NCBI RefSeq assembly: GCF_041435015.1
Contig: NZ_CP107991.1
Location: forward strand, 1-64,000
DNA from: Streptomyces canus
GTDB lineage: Bacteria > Actinomycetota > Actinomycetes > Streptomycetales > Streptomycetaceae
Direction: 5' to 3'
DNA: 64,000 bases
Below the pieces are notes generated by a model. That model was not told the DNA's origin and did no database searches. It saw only the letters and a program-made list of their open reading frames with translations. A program made the position numbers and the translations under genes. Each line of letters starts with the position of its first letter. The first letter of the stretch is position 1. Of the stretch, positions 52,439 through 60,449 are shown one piece after another.

Positions 52439-53122
52439 GTGGTTCGGCAAGAACGGGCTGTGCGGACGCGTCAGGCAGTACTGGTCGCGGCAGCGGAGAT
52501 CTTTGATCAGGTCGGGTACGACGCGGCCTCGATCTCCGACATCCTCGCCCGGTCCGGCGTGACCAAGGGGGCCCTCTACTTTCACTTCCCGTCCAAGAAG
52601 GACCTGGCACAGGGAGTCCTGGACGCCCAGGTCGACGCTCTGCCGGCGGTCCCCGTCCAGGAACTGAAGCTGCAACAGTCCCTGGACGAGGCGCTGCTGC
52701 TGGCGCACCTCCTCCGGAAAGAGACGGGCGACCCGATCGTTCGGGGCAGCGTGCGACTGACCGTGGAGCAGGGGTCGAGCAAGGACGGGCTGGACCGGCG
52801 CGTGCCGATGCGACGGTGGATCGAGCACACCCAGGGCCTCTTCGAAGAGGCCAAGCAGGCTGGGGAGATCCTGCCGCACATCGACGTGGAGGCCGTCGCG
52901 AAGCTGGCCGTGGGTGCATTCACCGGCATCCAGGTGCTGTCGAACATCATGATGGACCGCGCGGACATGCCTGAGCGGGTCATCGACCTCTACCGGAACC
53001 TCATGGCGGCCATTGCGGCACCCGCCGTGCTCGCGCGCCTGCAGTTCGACGTCGGACGAGGCGCCGAGGTGTTCGAGGAAAGCGTACGACTGCGAGAAAA
53101 CGCCGAGCTCGCCTCACCCTGA
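52439..53122 (+). CDS. Butenolide / gamma-butyrolactone receptor, TetR family (AvaR1/ArpA type)
   Basis: GTG 52439 follows GGGAGG by 6 bases; the longer frame upstream is not needed. The 227 residues begin MVRQERAVRTRQAVLVAAAE, IFDQVGYDAASISDILARSG, VTKGALYFHFPSKKDLAQGV, almost the classic A-factor-receptor N-terminus. The ligand-domain part (GSVRLTVEQG, FTGIQVLSNIMMDRAD) is well kept. It sits between aco and the P450 as AvaR1 does in S. avermitilis. It probably represses aco, itself and pathway genes until the butenolide builds up. Confidence 0.9.
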   Translation: MVRQERAVRTRQAVLVAAAEIFDQVGYDAASISDILARSGVTKGALYFHFPSKKDLAQGVLDAQVDALPAVPVQELKLQQSLDEALLLAHLLRKETGDPIVRGSVRLTVEQGSSKDGLDRRVPMRRWIEHTQGLFEEAKQAGEILPHIDVEAVAKLAVGAFTGIQVLSNIMMDRADMPERVIDLYRNLMAAIAAPAVLARLQFDVGRGAEVFEESVRLRENAELASP

Positions 53123-53130
53123 GCTCGACC

Positions 53131-53197
53131 GCGCGATCCGCGTCACGGGAACCACGGACGTCGAGGACAAGACGACGTCCGTGTGACCGGATCGCGC
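53131..53197. terminator. Long three-part hairpin between receptor and P450
   Basis: GCGCGATCCG pairs with CGGATCGCGC (outer), GTCAC with GTGAC (middle) and ACGGACGTCG with CGACGTCCGT (inner), with a bulge GGGAACC on the left side. There is no T tract. It may end the receptor transcript, or insulate or regulate the P450 gene 33 bases downstream. Confidence 0.6.
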
Positions 53198-53230
53198 ACA
53201 CACCACACCAACACAAACGGGGATGGCACG

Positions 53231-54466
53231 ATGGAAGCACCTGTCTGCCCATACGCACTCGACGTCCTGGGACGTGACCTCGCGGGCGAGGCCGCCATGT
53301 TGCAGGCACAGGGGGCCGCGGTGGAAGTGGAACTGCCCGGCAAGGTCCTCGCCTGGGCTGTCACACGGCAGCGGTACATCAAGCAGCTTCTCACCGACCC
53401 GCGGGTCTCCAAGGACGCCCGCAAGCACTGGCCGGCCTTCCGCGAGGGTCGCATAACCGACGAGTGGCCGCTCTACCCGTGGGTGGCGAACGAGAACATG
53501 CTCTTCGCCTACGGCGAGGACCACTCCCGTCTCCGCCGCCTGCTCTCGGGAGCGTTCACCGTCCGCCGCACGGAGGCGCTCCGGCCGCGGGTCGAGGCGA
53601 TCGTCGCGGAACTGCTCGACGGCCTGGAGCTGCTGCCCGGCGACGAGCCGACCGATCTGCGGGCGGTGTTCGCCAAGATCCTGCCCATGAAGGTGATATG
53701 CGAACTGTTCGGGGTGTCGGAGGCCGACACGAGCCCGCTGTGCACAGCCCTGGACACCGTCTTCAACACCACCGTCAGTGGTGAGGAGATGGCCATGGCG
53801 CAGCTGCGGGTCTTCGAGTTGCTGGGCGCGCTCGTCGAGGAGAAGCGCTCCGCGCCCGGTAACGACCTGACGTCCGCCCTGATCGAGATCCGCGACAACG
53901 GCGAGGGACTCCGGGAGCAGGAACTGCTCGGGACCCTGTACCTCATGATCGCGGCAGGCCAGGAGACGACCCGCACGCTGATCGTCAACGCCCTCGCCGC
54001 TCTGCTGACCCGCCCCGACCAGCTGGAGCACGTCCGGGCGGGCCGGGCCGACTTCAACGACGTCATCGCCGAGACCATGCGGACCCGTAACCCGGCGGCC
54101 TTCTCGCCCATGCGGTTCGCCGTGGAGGACATCGACCTGGACGGCGTGTCGATCAAGAAGGGCGACCCCATCCTGGTGTCCTTCGCCGCCGCCGGGATCG
54201 ATGTGGAACAACACGGCCCCGACGCCGCCGACTTCGACCTGATGCGTCCCGGACGCCGTGAAAGCCTCGGCTTCGGGCACGGTGTCCACCACTGTGCCGG
54301 GGCCCCGCTGGCCCGGCTGGAGGCGTCCGTCGCCCTGGCCCGGATCCTGGAGCGCTTCCCGCGGATGACGATGGCGCTGCCCGTGGAGGGGCTCGGTCCG
54401 ATGGGATCCTTCATCGTCAACGGGTACAGCTCGCTGCCCGTGTTCCTGAGACCGGCGACCGACTGA
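53231..54466 (+). CDS. Cytochrome P450, probably Cyp17-like in autoregulator synthesis
   Basis: 411 residues from ATG 53231. The heme ligand is Cys355 in [17 protein letters not shown], the I-helix oxygen site is AAGQETTRT and the K-helix ExxR is in IAETMRTR. Length and motifs fit soluble actinomycete P450s that use ferredoxin. Immediately downstream of the receptor gene, it occupies the place of cyp17 in the avenolide locus. A tailoring role in the downstream pathway is the alternative; sequence alone cannot decide. Confidence 0.88.
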   Translation: MEAPVCPYALDVLGRDLAGEAAMLQAQGAAVEVELPGKVLAWAVTRQRYIKQLLTDPRVSKDARKHWPAFREGRITDEWPLYPWVANENMLFAYGEDHSRLRRLLSGAFTVRRTEALRPRVEAIVAELLDGLELLPGDEPTDLRAVFAKILPMKVICELFGVSEADTSPLCTALDTVFNTTVSGEEMAMAQLRVFELLGALVEEKRSAPGNDLTSALIEIRDNGEGLREQELLGTLYLMIAAGQETTRTLIVNALAALLTRPDQLEHVRAGRADFNDVIAETMRTRNPAAFSPMRFAVEDIDLDGVSIKKGDPILVSFAAAGIDVEQHGPDAADFDLMRPGRRESLGFGHGVHHCAGAPLARLEASVALARILERFPRMTMALPVEGLGPMGSFIVNGYSSLPVFLRPATD

Positions 54467-54687
54467 CCGCGATCCCGGTGATCCGTCTGCGGTGACCCGC
54501 CGCAGCGCGGAGGCGGGACGGGCCGGGCGCGCTCTGTGAAGCCCCGGCCGCGATCGTCCCGCCTCCGCACGACGGCTTGCTCCGCCCGCCCGGCCCGCCG
54601 ATCCGTACTGCACCAGGACTCCAGCACGACTCCGGCCGCACCTGCCGAGATACGGAGGAGTTCCGACAACAGAACGGGGAGACGATC

Positions 54688-55455
54688 ATGCCGGCCATGC
54701 CCGACACGCACAGCTCGTACTTCAGCACTTTCCGCCCGGCTCCGGACGCACCCGTCCGCCTCATCTGCCTGCCCCACGCGGGCGGTTCGGCCAGCTTCTA
54801 CTTTCCGATGGCCCGCGCCCTGGCTCCCGGCGTGGAAGTCATGGCCGTGCAGTACCCCGGGCGTCAGGAACGTCGCGGCGAACCGTTCGTCCCGGACGTC
54901 GCCACGCTTGCCGACCAGATCGCCGAGGCCCTCCGGCCGTTGACCGATCGCCCCTACGCGCTGTTCGGGCACAGCATGGGCTCCATCGTTGGTTTCGAGG
55001 TGGCGCGCCGTCTCGAAACCATGGGCAACGGTCCTGCGGAGCTCTTCGCCTCCGGTGGCCGCGCCCCCTGCGCCGAACGCCGGGGAGAACTCTGGCACCG
55101 AACGCCCGACGACGAGTTCGTCAGGCGGGTCAAGTCCATGGGCGGAGCCGGTACCGAGCTGCTCGACGACCCGGACATGCGGGACATGCTGCTGCCCGCC
55201 CTGCGCAACGACTACCGGGCGATCGAGACCTACGAATACCAGCCGCAGGCCGCCCTGTCCTGCCCCGTGACCGTGTTCACCGGGGACGCCGACCCACGGG
55301 TCAGCCTCGGGCAGGCACGCGCCTGGGCCAGCCACACGGGCGGCGCCTTCACCTTCGAGGTCCTGCCCGGCGGCCACTTCTTCCTCGTCGACAACCAGAG
55401 CGCGGTGCTGCGCACGGTCGTCAACCACCTGAACAAGATCCCCGCCCCCTGCTGA
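54688..55455 (+). CDS. Type II thioesterase (first of two)
   Basis: ATG 54688 follows GGGGAG by 7 bases; the open frame upstream is leader. The 255 residues are an alpha/beta hydrolase: ICLPHAGGSASFYFPMARAL at the N-terminus, nucleophile Ser96 in FGHSMGSIVGFE, acid in FTGDADPRVSLG and the His in LPGGHFFLVDNQ. TEII enzymes remove stalled acyl groups from PKS or NRPS carrier domains. Confidence 0.9.
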   Translation: MPAMPDTHSSYFSTFRPAPDAPVRLICLPHAGGSASFYFPMARALAPGVEVMAVQYPGRQERRGEPFVPDVATLADQIAEALRPLTDRPYALFGHSMGSIVGFEVARRLETMGNGPAELFASGGRAPCAERRGELWHRTPDDEFVRRVKSMGGAGTELLDDPDMRDMLLPALRNDYRAIETYEYQPQAALSCPVTVFTGDADPRVSLGQARAWASHTGGAFTFEVLPGGHFFLVDNQSAVLRTVVNHLNKIPAPC

Positions 55456-55580
55456 GTTGCGAGTTGTAGCGCCGGCCCACCGTGGTTCCAGCCGCCGTCG
55501 AGCCGGCGCGCCCACACTGTTCCGAGCCGATGCGCGCCGGGATCCACCTCGGGCGGACGAAGGGACTGATCCACACCGCC

Positions 55581-57320
55581 ATGACCGTTGGAGCGGAGAC
55601 CTTCGCGGAGCACATCACCCGCCGCCCCGCGGCCACGGGCGACACCGCCGAGGCCACGCGCCGTGGGGCGCAGCTCGACGCGCTGCTCGGTGATCCCCAC
55701 GCCCCCGCGAACCCGCACGGCCTGACGAACCTGCTCGCCGCCGATGCCCGGCACCGACCGCCGGGGGAGACCGAATGGCTCCTCGCGCGGGCCGGGCTCG
55801 GCGCCGAGTTCGTACCCGTCGCACACGGCGGCCGACTGACCCGCGTGGATCTGCTGGACCGTGTGTTGCGCCCGGTGTCCCGCCGGGACGTCACCCTCGG
55901 CTACAGATCCGGCCTCGGCTCCCTGCTCGCCGCTTGCGCGGTCTGGACCTCCGGCACCGAGCAGCAGCGCGCCTCCACGGCCGCACTGCTGCTCGGCGGG
56001 GGCCGCATCGCGGGCGCACCCCAGAACGGCCCCGCCCGCGGCGAGATCGTGGCCCGCCCCACCACAGGGGGCTTCCGGCTCGACGGCCGCGGGGAAGGGA
56101 TCATCGACGGGAACCGTGCCGATGCCTATGTCGTCCACGCCCGCACCGGCCCGGCCGGGACCCCGCACAGCGACTCCGTCCTGCTGCTCCGGGCCGGCCG
56201 CCCCGGGCTGCGGATCCTGCCCGGCCCTTTGGCCACCGGCCTGCGCGGCGCCCCCTGCCGCGCAGTCGAACTGACTGACTGCGCGGCACCGGACCGGGCG
56301 CTGATCGGCGGGGTGGGAGAGGGCGTGGCGCTCGGGCTGCGGAGCCGTCAGGTGGGTGACTGCCTCGTGCCCGGCCTGCTCGTGACGGCCTCGGGCACCG
56401 CCCTGCACTCCGCGGTCCGGGCGTCCTGCGAGGGACGGTCCGACGGGATCGCCCACCGCTGGCAGGGCCCTCTCGCCGGTGTCTTCGCCGACCTCCTCGC
56501 CTGCGACAGCCTGGCGACGGTGGCGATGCGCGCGCTGAGCCTGCTGCCCGACCGCGCCCAGGTGCCGGCCGCCGCGGCACGCTACCTCGTGCCGGGTGTG
56601 CTGCGTGAAAACCTGGAACAGCTCACCTCCGTGCTCGGTGCGCGCGGCCATGAGCGCGACAGCGCGCGGTACGGGATGCTCGGCAGGCTGATGCGCGACC
56701 TTCCGGCCGTCGCGCCCGCAACGAGTGCCGCCGACTGCCAGTCCGTCATCGCACCCCAGCTGCGGGAGCTCGCGGAGCGATCCTGGTTCGCCGAGGACAT
56801 GCCGCCGCCTGGCCTGTTCCGGCTGTGCGCCGAACTACCCGCCTTCGACCACCGGTTGCTCACCGCCGTGAACAGGGGGGACTTCCTGGCGTCCACGCTT
56901 CTCGCCTCCGCCGCCCGGGTCGCCTCCGTCCGGGGCATCGGCGGTCAGATCGGCGTCCTCTCCGATCTGGCCGGTCTGTGCGTCGGTGAGCTGCGCGAAC
57001 TGCGCGAGCGGCTCCTGGAGATGCCCGCGCCCGGTGCGGGGGAGTACCCCGTCGCCGCGTGGTGCGCCCTGACCGACCGGTACGCCCTGGTGGCCGCCGC
57101 CGCGGCTGTGCTCGGCGTCTGGGAGAGCCAGGACGGCAGCGACCCGTTCCTCGCCGCGCCCGCCTGGGCCGTGCTCGCGCTGATCCGCATCGTCGGACGG
57201 TTGGGTCTGCGGGCGCCCGAGCCACCGGCCGACGTGCTGGAGACGGTGCGGAACGAACTGGTCCGCCGCCAGCGCGGACACATCAGTTTCGACCTCCACG
57301 CCGCGGTGGCGACATGGTGA
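55581..57320 (+). CDS. Acyl-CoA dehydrogenase-like protein
   Basis: 579 residues from ATG 55581 (MTVGAETFAEHI); in-frame starts at 55482 and 55530 exist and no start has a clear ribosome binding site. The middle has acyl-CoA dehydrogenase character: VTLGYRSGLGSLLAACAVWT, GGGRIAGAPQNGPARGEIVA and GFRLDGRGEGIIDGNRADAY (beta-domain). The usual catalytic-base region is not obvious. It is longer than FkbI-type dehydrogenases (about 370-390), so I do not equate it with FkbI. The stop overlaps the phosphopantetheinyl transferase start. Confidence 0.65.
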   Translation: MTVGAETFAEHITRRPAATGDTAEATRRGAQLDALLGDPHAPANPHGLTNLLAADARHRPPGETEWLLARAGLGAEFVPVAHGGRLTRVDLLDRVLRPVSRRDVTLGYRSGLGSLLAACAVWTSGTEQQRASTAALLLGGGRIAGAPQNGPARGEIVARPTTGGFRLDGRGEGIIDGNRADAYVVHARTGPAGTPHSDSVLLLRAGRPGLRILPGPLATGLRGAPCRAVELTDCAAPDRALIGGVGEGVALGLRSRQVGDCLVPGLLVTASGTALHSAVRASCEGRSDGIAHRWQGPLAGVFADLLACDSLATVAMRALSLLPDRAQVPAAAARYLVPGVLRENLEQLTSVLGARGHERDSARYGMLGRLMRDLPAVAPATSAADCQSVIAPQLRELAERSWFAEDMPPPGLFRLCAELPAFDHRLLTAVNRGDFLASTLLASAARVASVRGIGGQIGVLSDLAGLCVGELRELRERLLEMPAPGAGEYPVAAWCALTDRYALVAAAAAVLGVWESQDGSDPFLAAPAWAVLALIRIVGRLGLRAPEPPADVLETVRNELVRRQRGHISFDLHAAVATW

Positions 57321-58327
57321 TCCGGCAGCCGGAGCGGGGCGCAGAGCCAGCCGTCGGCGCCGCGCCCCTCACTCCTCCGATACGGCTCCGGGGACCACGT
57401 GGCCCCTGGCACGACGTCCGAGACGCGATGGAGCGCTCGGGCAACGTCACCGTGCTGACGACCTGGAGGGAGTGGCTGAGCACCGCGCTCACCCAACCCT
57501 CGCTGAAGCCGCTGCTCGGCCGGGACTGGCAGCGTTTCCAGCAGACGGCGACGCCGGTCGTCCGCTACCGGTTCGCCGCTTCCCGGCTCGCCCTCAAGTA
57601 CACCGCGGCAGCAGTCCTGGGCACCGGGCCCGCCGAGCTCGACCTGTCCTACGCGCTCGACGGCCGTCCGTACCTGCGGGGACTCGGCACGCTGGAGGTC
57701 AGCCTCTCCCACGCGGAGGACCTGATCGCGGTGAGCCTGTGCCGCAGCGGCAGGATCGGGGTCGACACCGAGTCCACGACAGCGGGCGTCGACGCGGAGG
57801 CGCTGCGCGGTCACGCCTGCACGGCGCCCGAGCGCGAGCTGCTCGACCGGCTTCCCGAGGGGGAACGGGACGCCGAGCTGTTACGGCTGTGGACGCTGAA
57901 GGAGGCCTACACCAAGGCCCTCGGACAGGGGCTCAGGTTCGGGTTCACCGAGTTCGGCTTCGCACCGCACGCGGCGAGCGCGGGCGGCCTGCTTCGCACC
58001 CCCGACGGCACACCGGTGGACAGTCCCGAGTGGACGTTCGCCACCTGGCCGGAGCTCGGGGGACGCTACCTGGTCAGCGTGGCCTGCCAGAACCTCACGC
58101 CCGCCGTCCCTGCCGACCTCGCAGCCGCCTCCCTGCTCGCCCCGTCCGTCGTCGGCGCCCTCACCGAGGAGCTGGCCCGTGACCGGTCACCCAGAGGCGG
58201 CGAAGACCTCGTGGAACGCCGCTCGGCGGACCGCGCCCGCGTGGCCGTATCCGACGGACCACGCTCTCACCGAACCCGAAACCTTGGAGTGTCATGTCCC
58301 GACGTCTGTTCACCTCGGAGTCCGTGA
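57314..58327 (+). CDS. Sfp-type 4'-phosphopantetheinyl transferase
   Basis: 337 residues from ATG 57314, overlapping the preceding stop. The Mg/CoA motifs are [22 protein letters not shown] (148-153) and [16 protein letters not shown] (192-207). It activates carrier proteins, here probably the carrier domain at 60450 and the ACP at 63844. The last 11 codons overlap the metK gene. Confidence 0.92.
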   Translation: MVIRQPERGAEPAVGAAPLTPPIRLRGPRGPWHDVRDAMERSGNVTVLTTWREWLSTALTQPSLKPLLGRDWQRFQQTATPVVRYRFAASRLALKYTAAAVLGTGPAELDLSYALDGRPYLRGLGTLEVSLSHAEDLIAVSLCRSGRIGVDTESTTAGVDAEALRGHACTAPERELLDRLPEGERDAELLRLWTLKEAYTKALGQGLRFGFTEFGFAPHAASAGGLLRTPDGTPVDSPEWTFATWPELGGRYLVSVACQNLTPAVPADLAAASLLAPSVVGALTEELARDRSPRGGEDLVERRSADRARVAVSDGPRSHRTRNLGVSCPDVCSPRSP

Positions 58328-59502
58328 CCGAGGGGCATCCCGACAAGATCGCCGACCGGATCAGCGACACGATCCTCGACGCCCTCCTCGACCAGGACCC
58401 CACGTCCCGCGTCGCCATCGAGACCCTGATCACCACCGGTCAGGTCCATGTCGCCGGCGAGGTCACCACCACGGCGTACGCGCCGATAGCCGAGCTGGTG
58501 CGCGGCGCCATCCTCGACATCGGCTACGACTCCTCCGTGAAGGGCTTCGACGGTGCCTCCTGCGGAGTGTCGGTGTCCATCGGCGCGCAGTCGCCGGACA
58601 TCGCGCAGGGCGTCGCGGCCGCCTACGAGTCCCGCGTCGAGGGCGCGGGCGACGAGCTGGACACGCAGGGTGCCGGTGACCAGGGCCTGATGTTCGGCTA
58701 CGCGTGCGACGACACGGCCGAGCTGATGCCCCTGCCGATCGCGCTGGCGCACCGCCTCTCGCACCGCCTGACCGAGGTCCGCAAGAACGGCACCGTGCCC
58801 TACCTGCGCCCCGACGGAAAGACCCAGGTCACCATCGAATACGCCGGGGACCGCCCGGTTCGTCTCGACACCGTCGTCGTCTCCTCGCAGCACGCCGCCG
58901 ACATTTCCCTGGAGGGCCTGCTCGCCCCCGACATCCGCGAGCACGTCGTCGAGTACGTCCTCAAGGAACTCGCCGAGCAGGGCGCGAGCCTGGAGACCGA
59001 CGGCCACCGCCTCCTGGTCAACCCCACCGGGCGCTTCGAGATCGGCGGTCCGATGGGCGACGCCGGACTCACCGGCCGCAAGATCATCATTGACACGTAC
59101 GGCGGCATGGCCCGCCACGGCGGCGGCGCCTTCTCCGGCAAGGACCCGTCCAAGGTCGACCGGTCGGCCGCCTACGCCATGCGCTGGGTCGCGAAGAACG
59201 TCGTCGCCGCCGGTCTCGCCCGCCGCTGCGAGGTCCAGGTCGCCTACGCGATCGGCAAGGCCGAGCCCGTCGGACTCTTCGTCGAGACCTTCGGCACGGG
59301 CATCCTGCCCGACGAGCGGATCCAGGAAGCCGTCACCGAAGTCTTCGACCTGCGCCCAGCCGCGATCATCCGCGACCTGGACCTCAAGCGGCCGATCTAC
59401 GCCCAGACCGCGGCGTACGGCCACTTCGGCCGCGAGCTCCCCGACTTCACCTGGGAGCGCACCGACCGCGTGGGGCAGCTGAAGGCCGCGACGGGCCGTT
59501 GA
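58294..59502 (+). CDS. metK: S-adenosylmethionine synthetase
   Basis: 402 residues, full length. [69 protein letters not shown] and [20 protein letters not shown] are the family's ATP, methionine and metal motifs. GGAG is 5 bases before ATG 58294. A pathway copy of metK beside a methyltransferase domain suggests extra SAM supply. The cell should have another copy for housekeeping. Confidence 0.97.
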   Translation: MSRRLFTSESVTEGHPDKIADRISDTILDALLDQDPTSRVAIETLITTGQVHVAGEVTTTAYAPIAELVRGAILDIGYDSSVKGFDGASCGVSVSIGAQSPDIAQGVAAAYESRVEGAGDELDTQGAGDQGLMFGYACDDTAELMPLPIALAHRLSHRLTEVRKNGTVPYLRPDGKTQVTIEYAGDRPVRLDTVVVSSQHAADISLEGLLAPDIREHVVEYVLKELAEQGASLETDGHRLLVNPTGRFEIGGPMGDAGLTGRKIIIDTYGGMARHGGGAFSGKDPSKVDRSAAYAMRWVAKNVVAAGLARRCEVQVAYAIGKAEPVGLFVETFGTGILPDERIQEAVTEVFDLRPAAIIRDLDLKRPIYAQTAAYGHFGRELPDFTWERTDRVGQLKAATGR

Positions 59503-59510
59503 CCGACCGC

Positions 59511-59548
59511 GCCGTGCCACCCGGGCCCCCGCGCCCGGGTGGCACGGC
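59511..59548. terminator. Perfect 16-bp hairpin after metK
   Basis: GCCGTGCCACCCGGGC and GCCCGGGTGGCACGGC pair perfectly around CCCCGC eight bases after the metK stop. No T tract. It probably ends or attenuates the first half of the cluster transcript. Confidence 0.85.
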
Positions 59549-59574
59549 TGCCCCCTCATGAGGAGGACCCGCAC

Positions 59575-60366
59575 ATGGCCCACCACCGGCGGATGAGGCT
59601 CTACTGTTTCGCGCACGCGGGAGCGGGGACCTCCTCGTTCCACGGCTGGGACGGCATCCTCGGACCGGACGTCGAGGTCGTCCCCCTCGCCCTGCCCGGC
59701 CGGGGCGAGAGGAGGGGCGAACCGCGGATCACGGACCGCGAGGCACTGCTCGCCGATCTCAGCAAGCGGTTCACCGACGCTCCTCCGGGGCCCTTCGCGC
59801 TGTACGGGCACAGCCTCGGCGCGATGATCGCCCACACGGTGACCTGCGCACTGCACGAGGCGGGACTGCCCGGGCCCTCGCTGCTGGCCGTCGGGGCCTG
59901 CCCGCCGCCCGCCACCAGGACCCCGCTCTCCGGCGCCCACCACGCCACGGACGCCGAACTGGTCCGGCTCCTCGGCGTCATGGGCGCCGTCCCGGAGGGC
60001 GCCCGGCCGGGCGGCTTCTGGTACCGGACCGCGCTCCCGGTGCTCCGCGACGACCTCGCCCTCGCCGACTCGCTGCGCGCCGCCGCCCGGCGACCGCTCG
60101 CGCCAGGACCACTGCCTGTACCCCTGCTCGTGGTGACCGGCGAGGACGACCCCATGGTCGGGCCGGACGCGGCAGCCGGCTGGGACCGGTGGACCGCGGG
60201 GCCGGTGACGCGGCGCACCCTGCCCGGCGACCACTACTTCGCGGGGCGCCAGGAGCTGCCCCGGCTGCTCGCCGACGCCTGCCGTGCCGTCGGGCACGCC
60301 GCCGCCCGCGAGGGCACACCCCACTGCTGCTCCGTTCCGGCTCTAGCCGCCACCGACAAGGTCTAG
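59575..60366 (+). CDS. Type II thioesterase (second of two)
   Basis: 263 residues; GAGGAGG lies 7 bases before ATG 59575. The hydrolase motifs are CFAHAGAGTSSFHGWDG, nucleophile Ser80 in LYGHSLGAMIAH, VVTGEDDPMVGPD and LPGDHYFAGRQ. Only distantly like the first thioesterase, so this is not a simple duplication. Editing of carrier-bound intermediates is the likely role. Confidence 0.9.
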   Translation: MAHHRRMRLYCFAHAGAGTSSFHGWDGILGPDVEVVPLALPGRGERRGEPRITDREALLADLSKRFTDAPPGPFALYGHSLGAMIAHTVTCALHEAGLPGPSLLAVGACPPPATRTPLSGAHHATDAELVRLLGVMGAVPEGARPGGFWYRTALPVLRDDLALADSLRAAARRPLAPGPLPVPLLVVTGEDDPMVGPDAAAGWDRWTAGPVTRRTLPGDHYFAGRQELPRLLADACRAVGHAAAREGTPHCCSVPALAATDKV

Positions 60367-60449
60367 GCACCACGGACATCCTCGGAGGGGAACGGGGCTG
60401 CATTGGGCGCTCGCACCCGTCCGGCCGGCCGACATCTCCAGGGAGAGGC

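Noticed and set aside
55581..57320. FkbI homologue of methoxymalonyl-ACP synthesis
   Set aside because: About 200 residues too long and weakly matching; a real FkbI is more likely just beyond the window after the FkbJ-type ACP.
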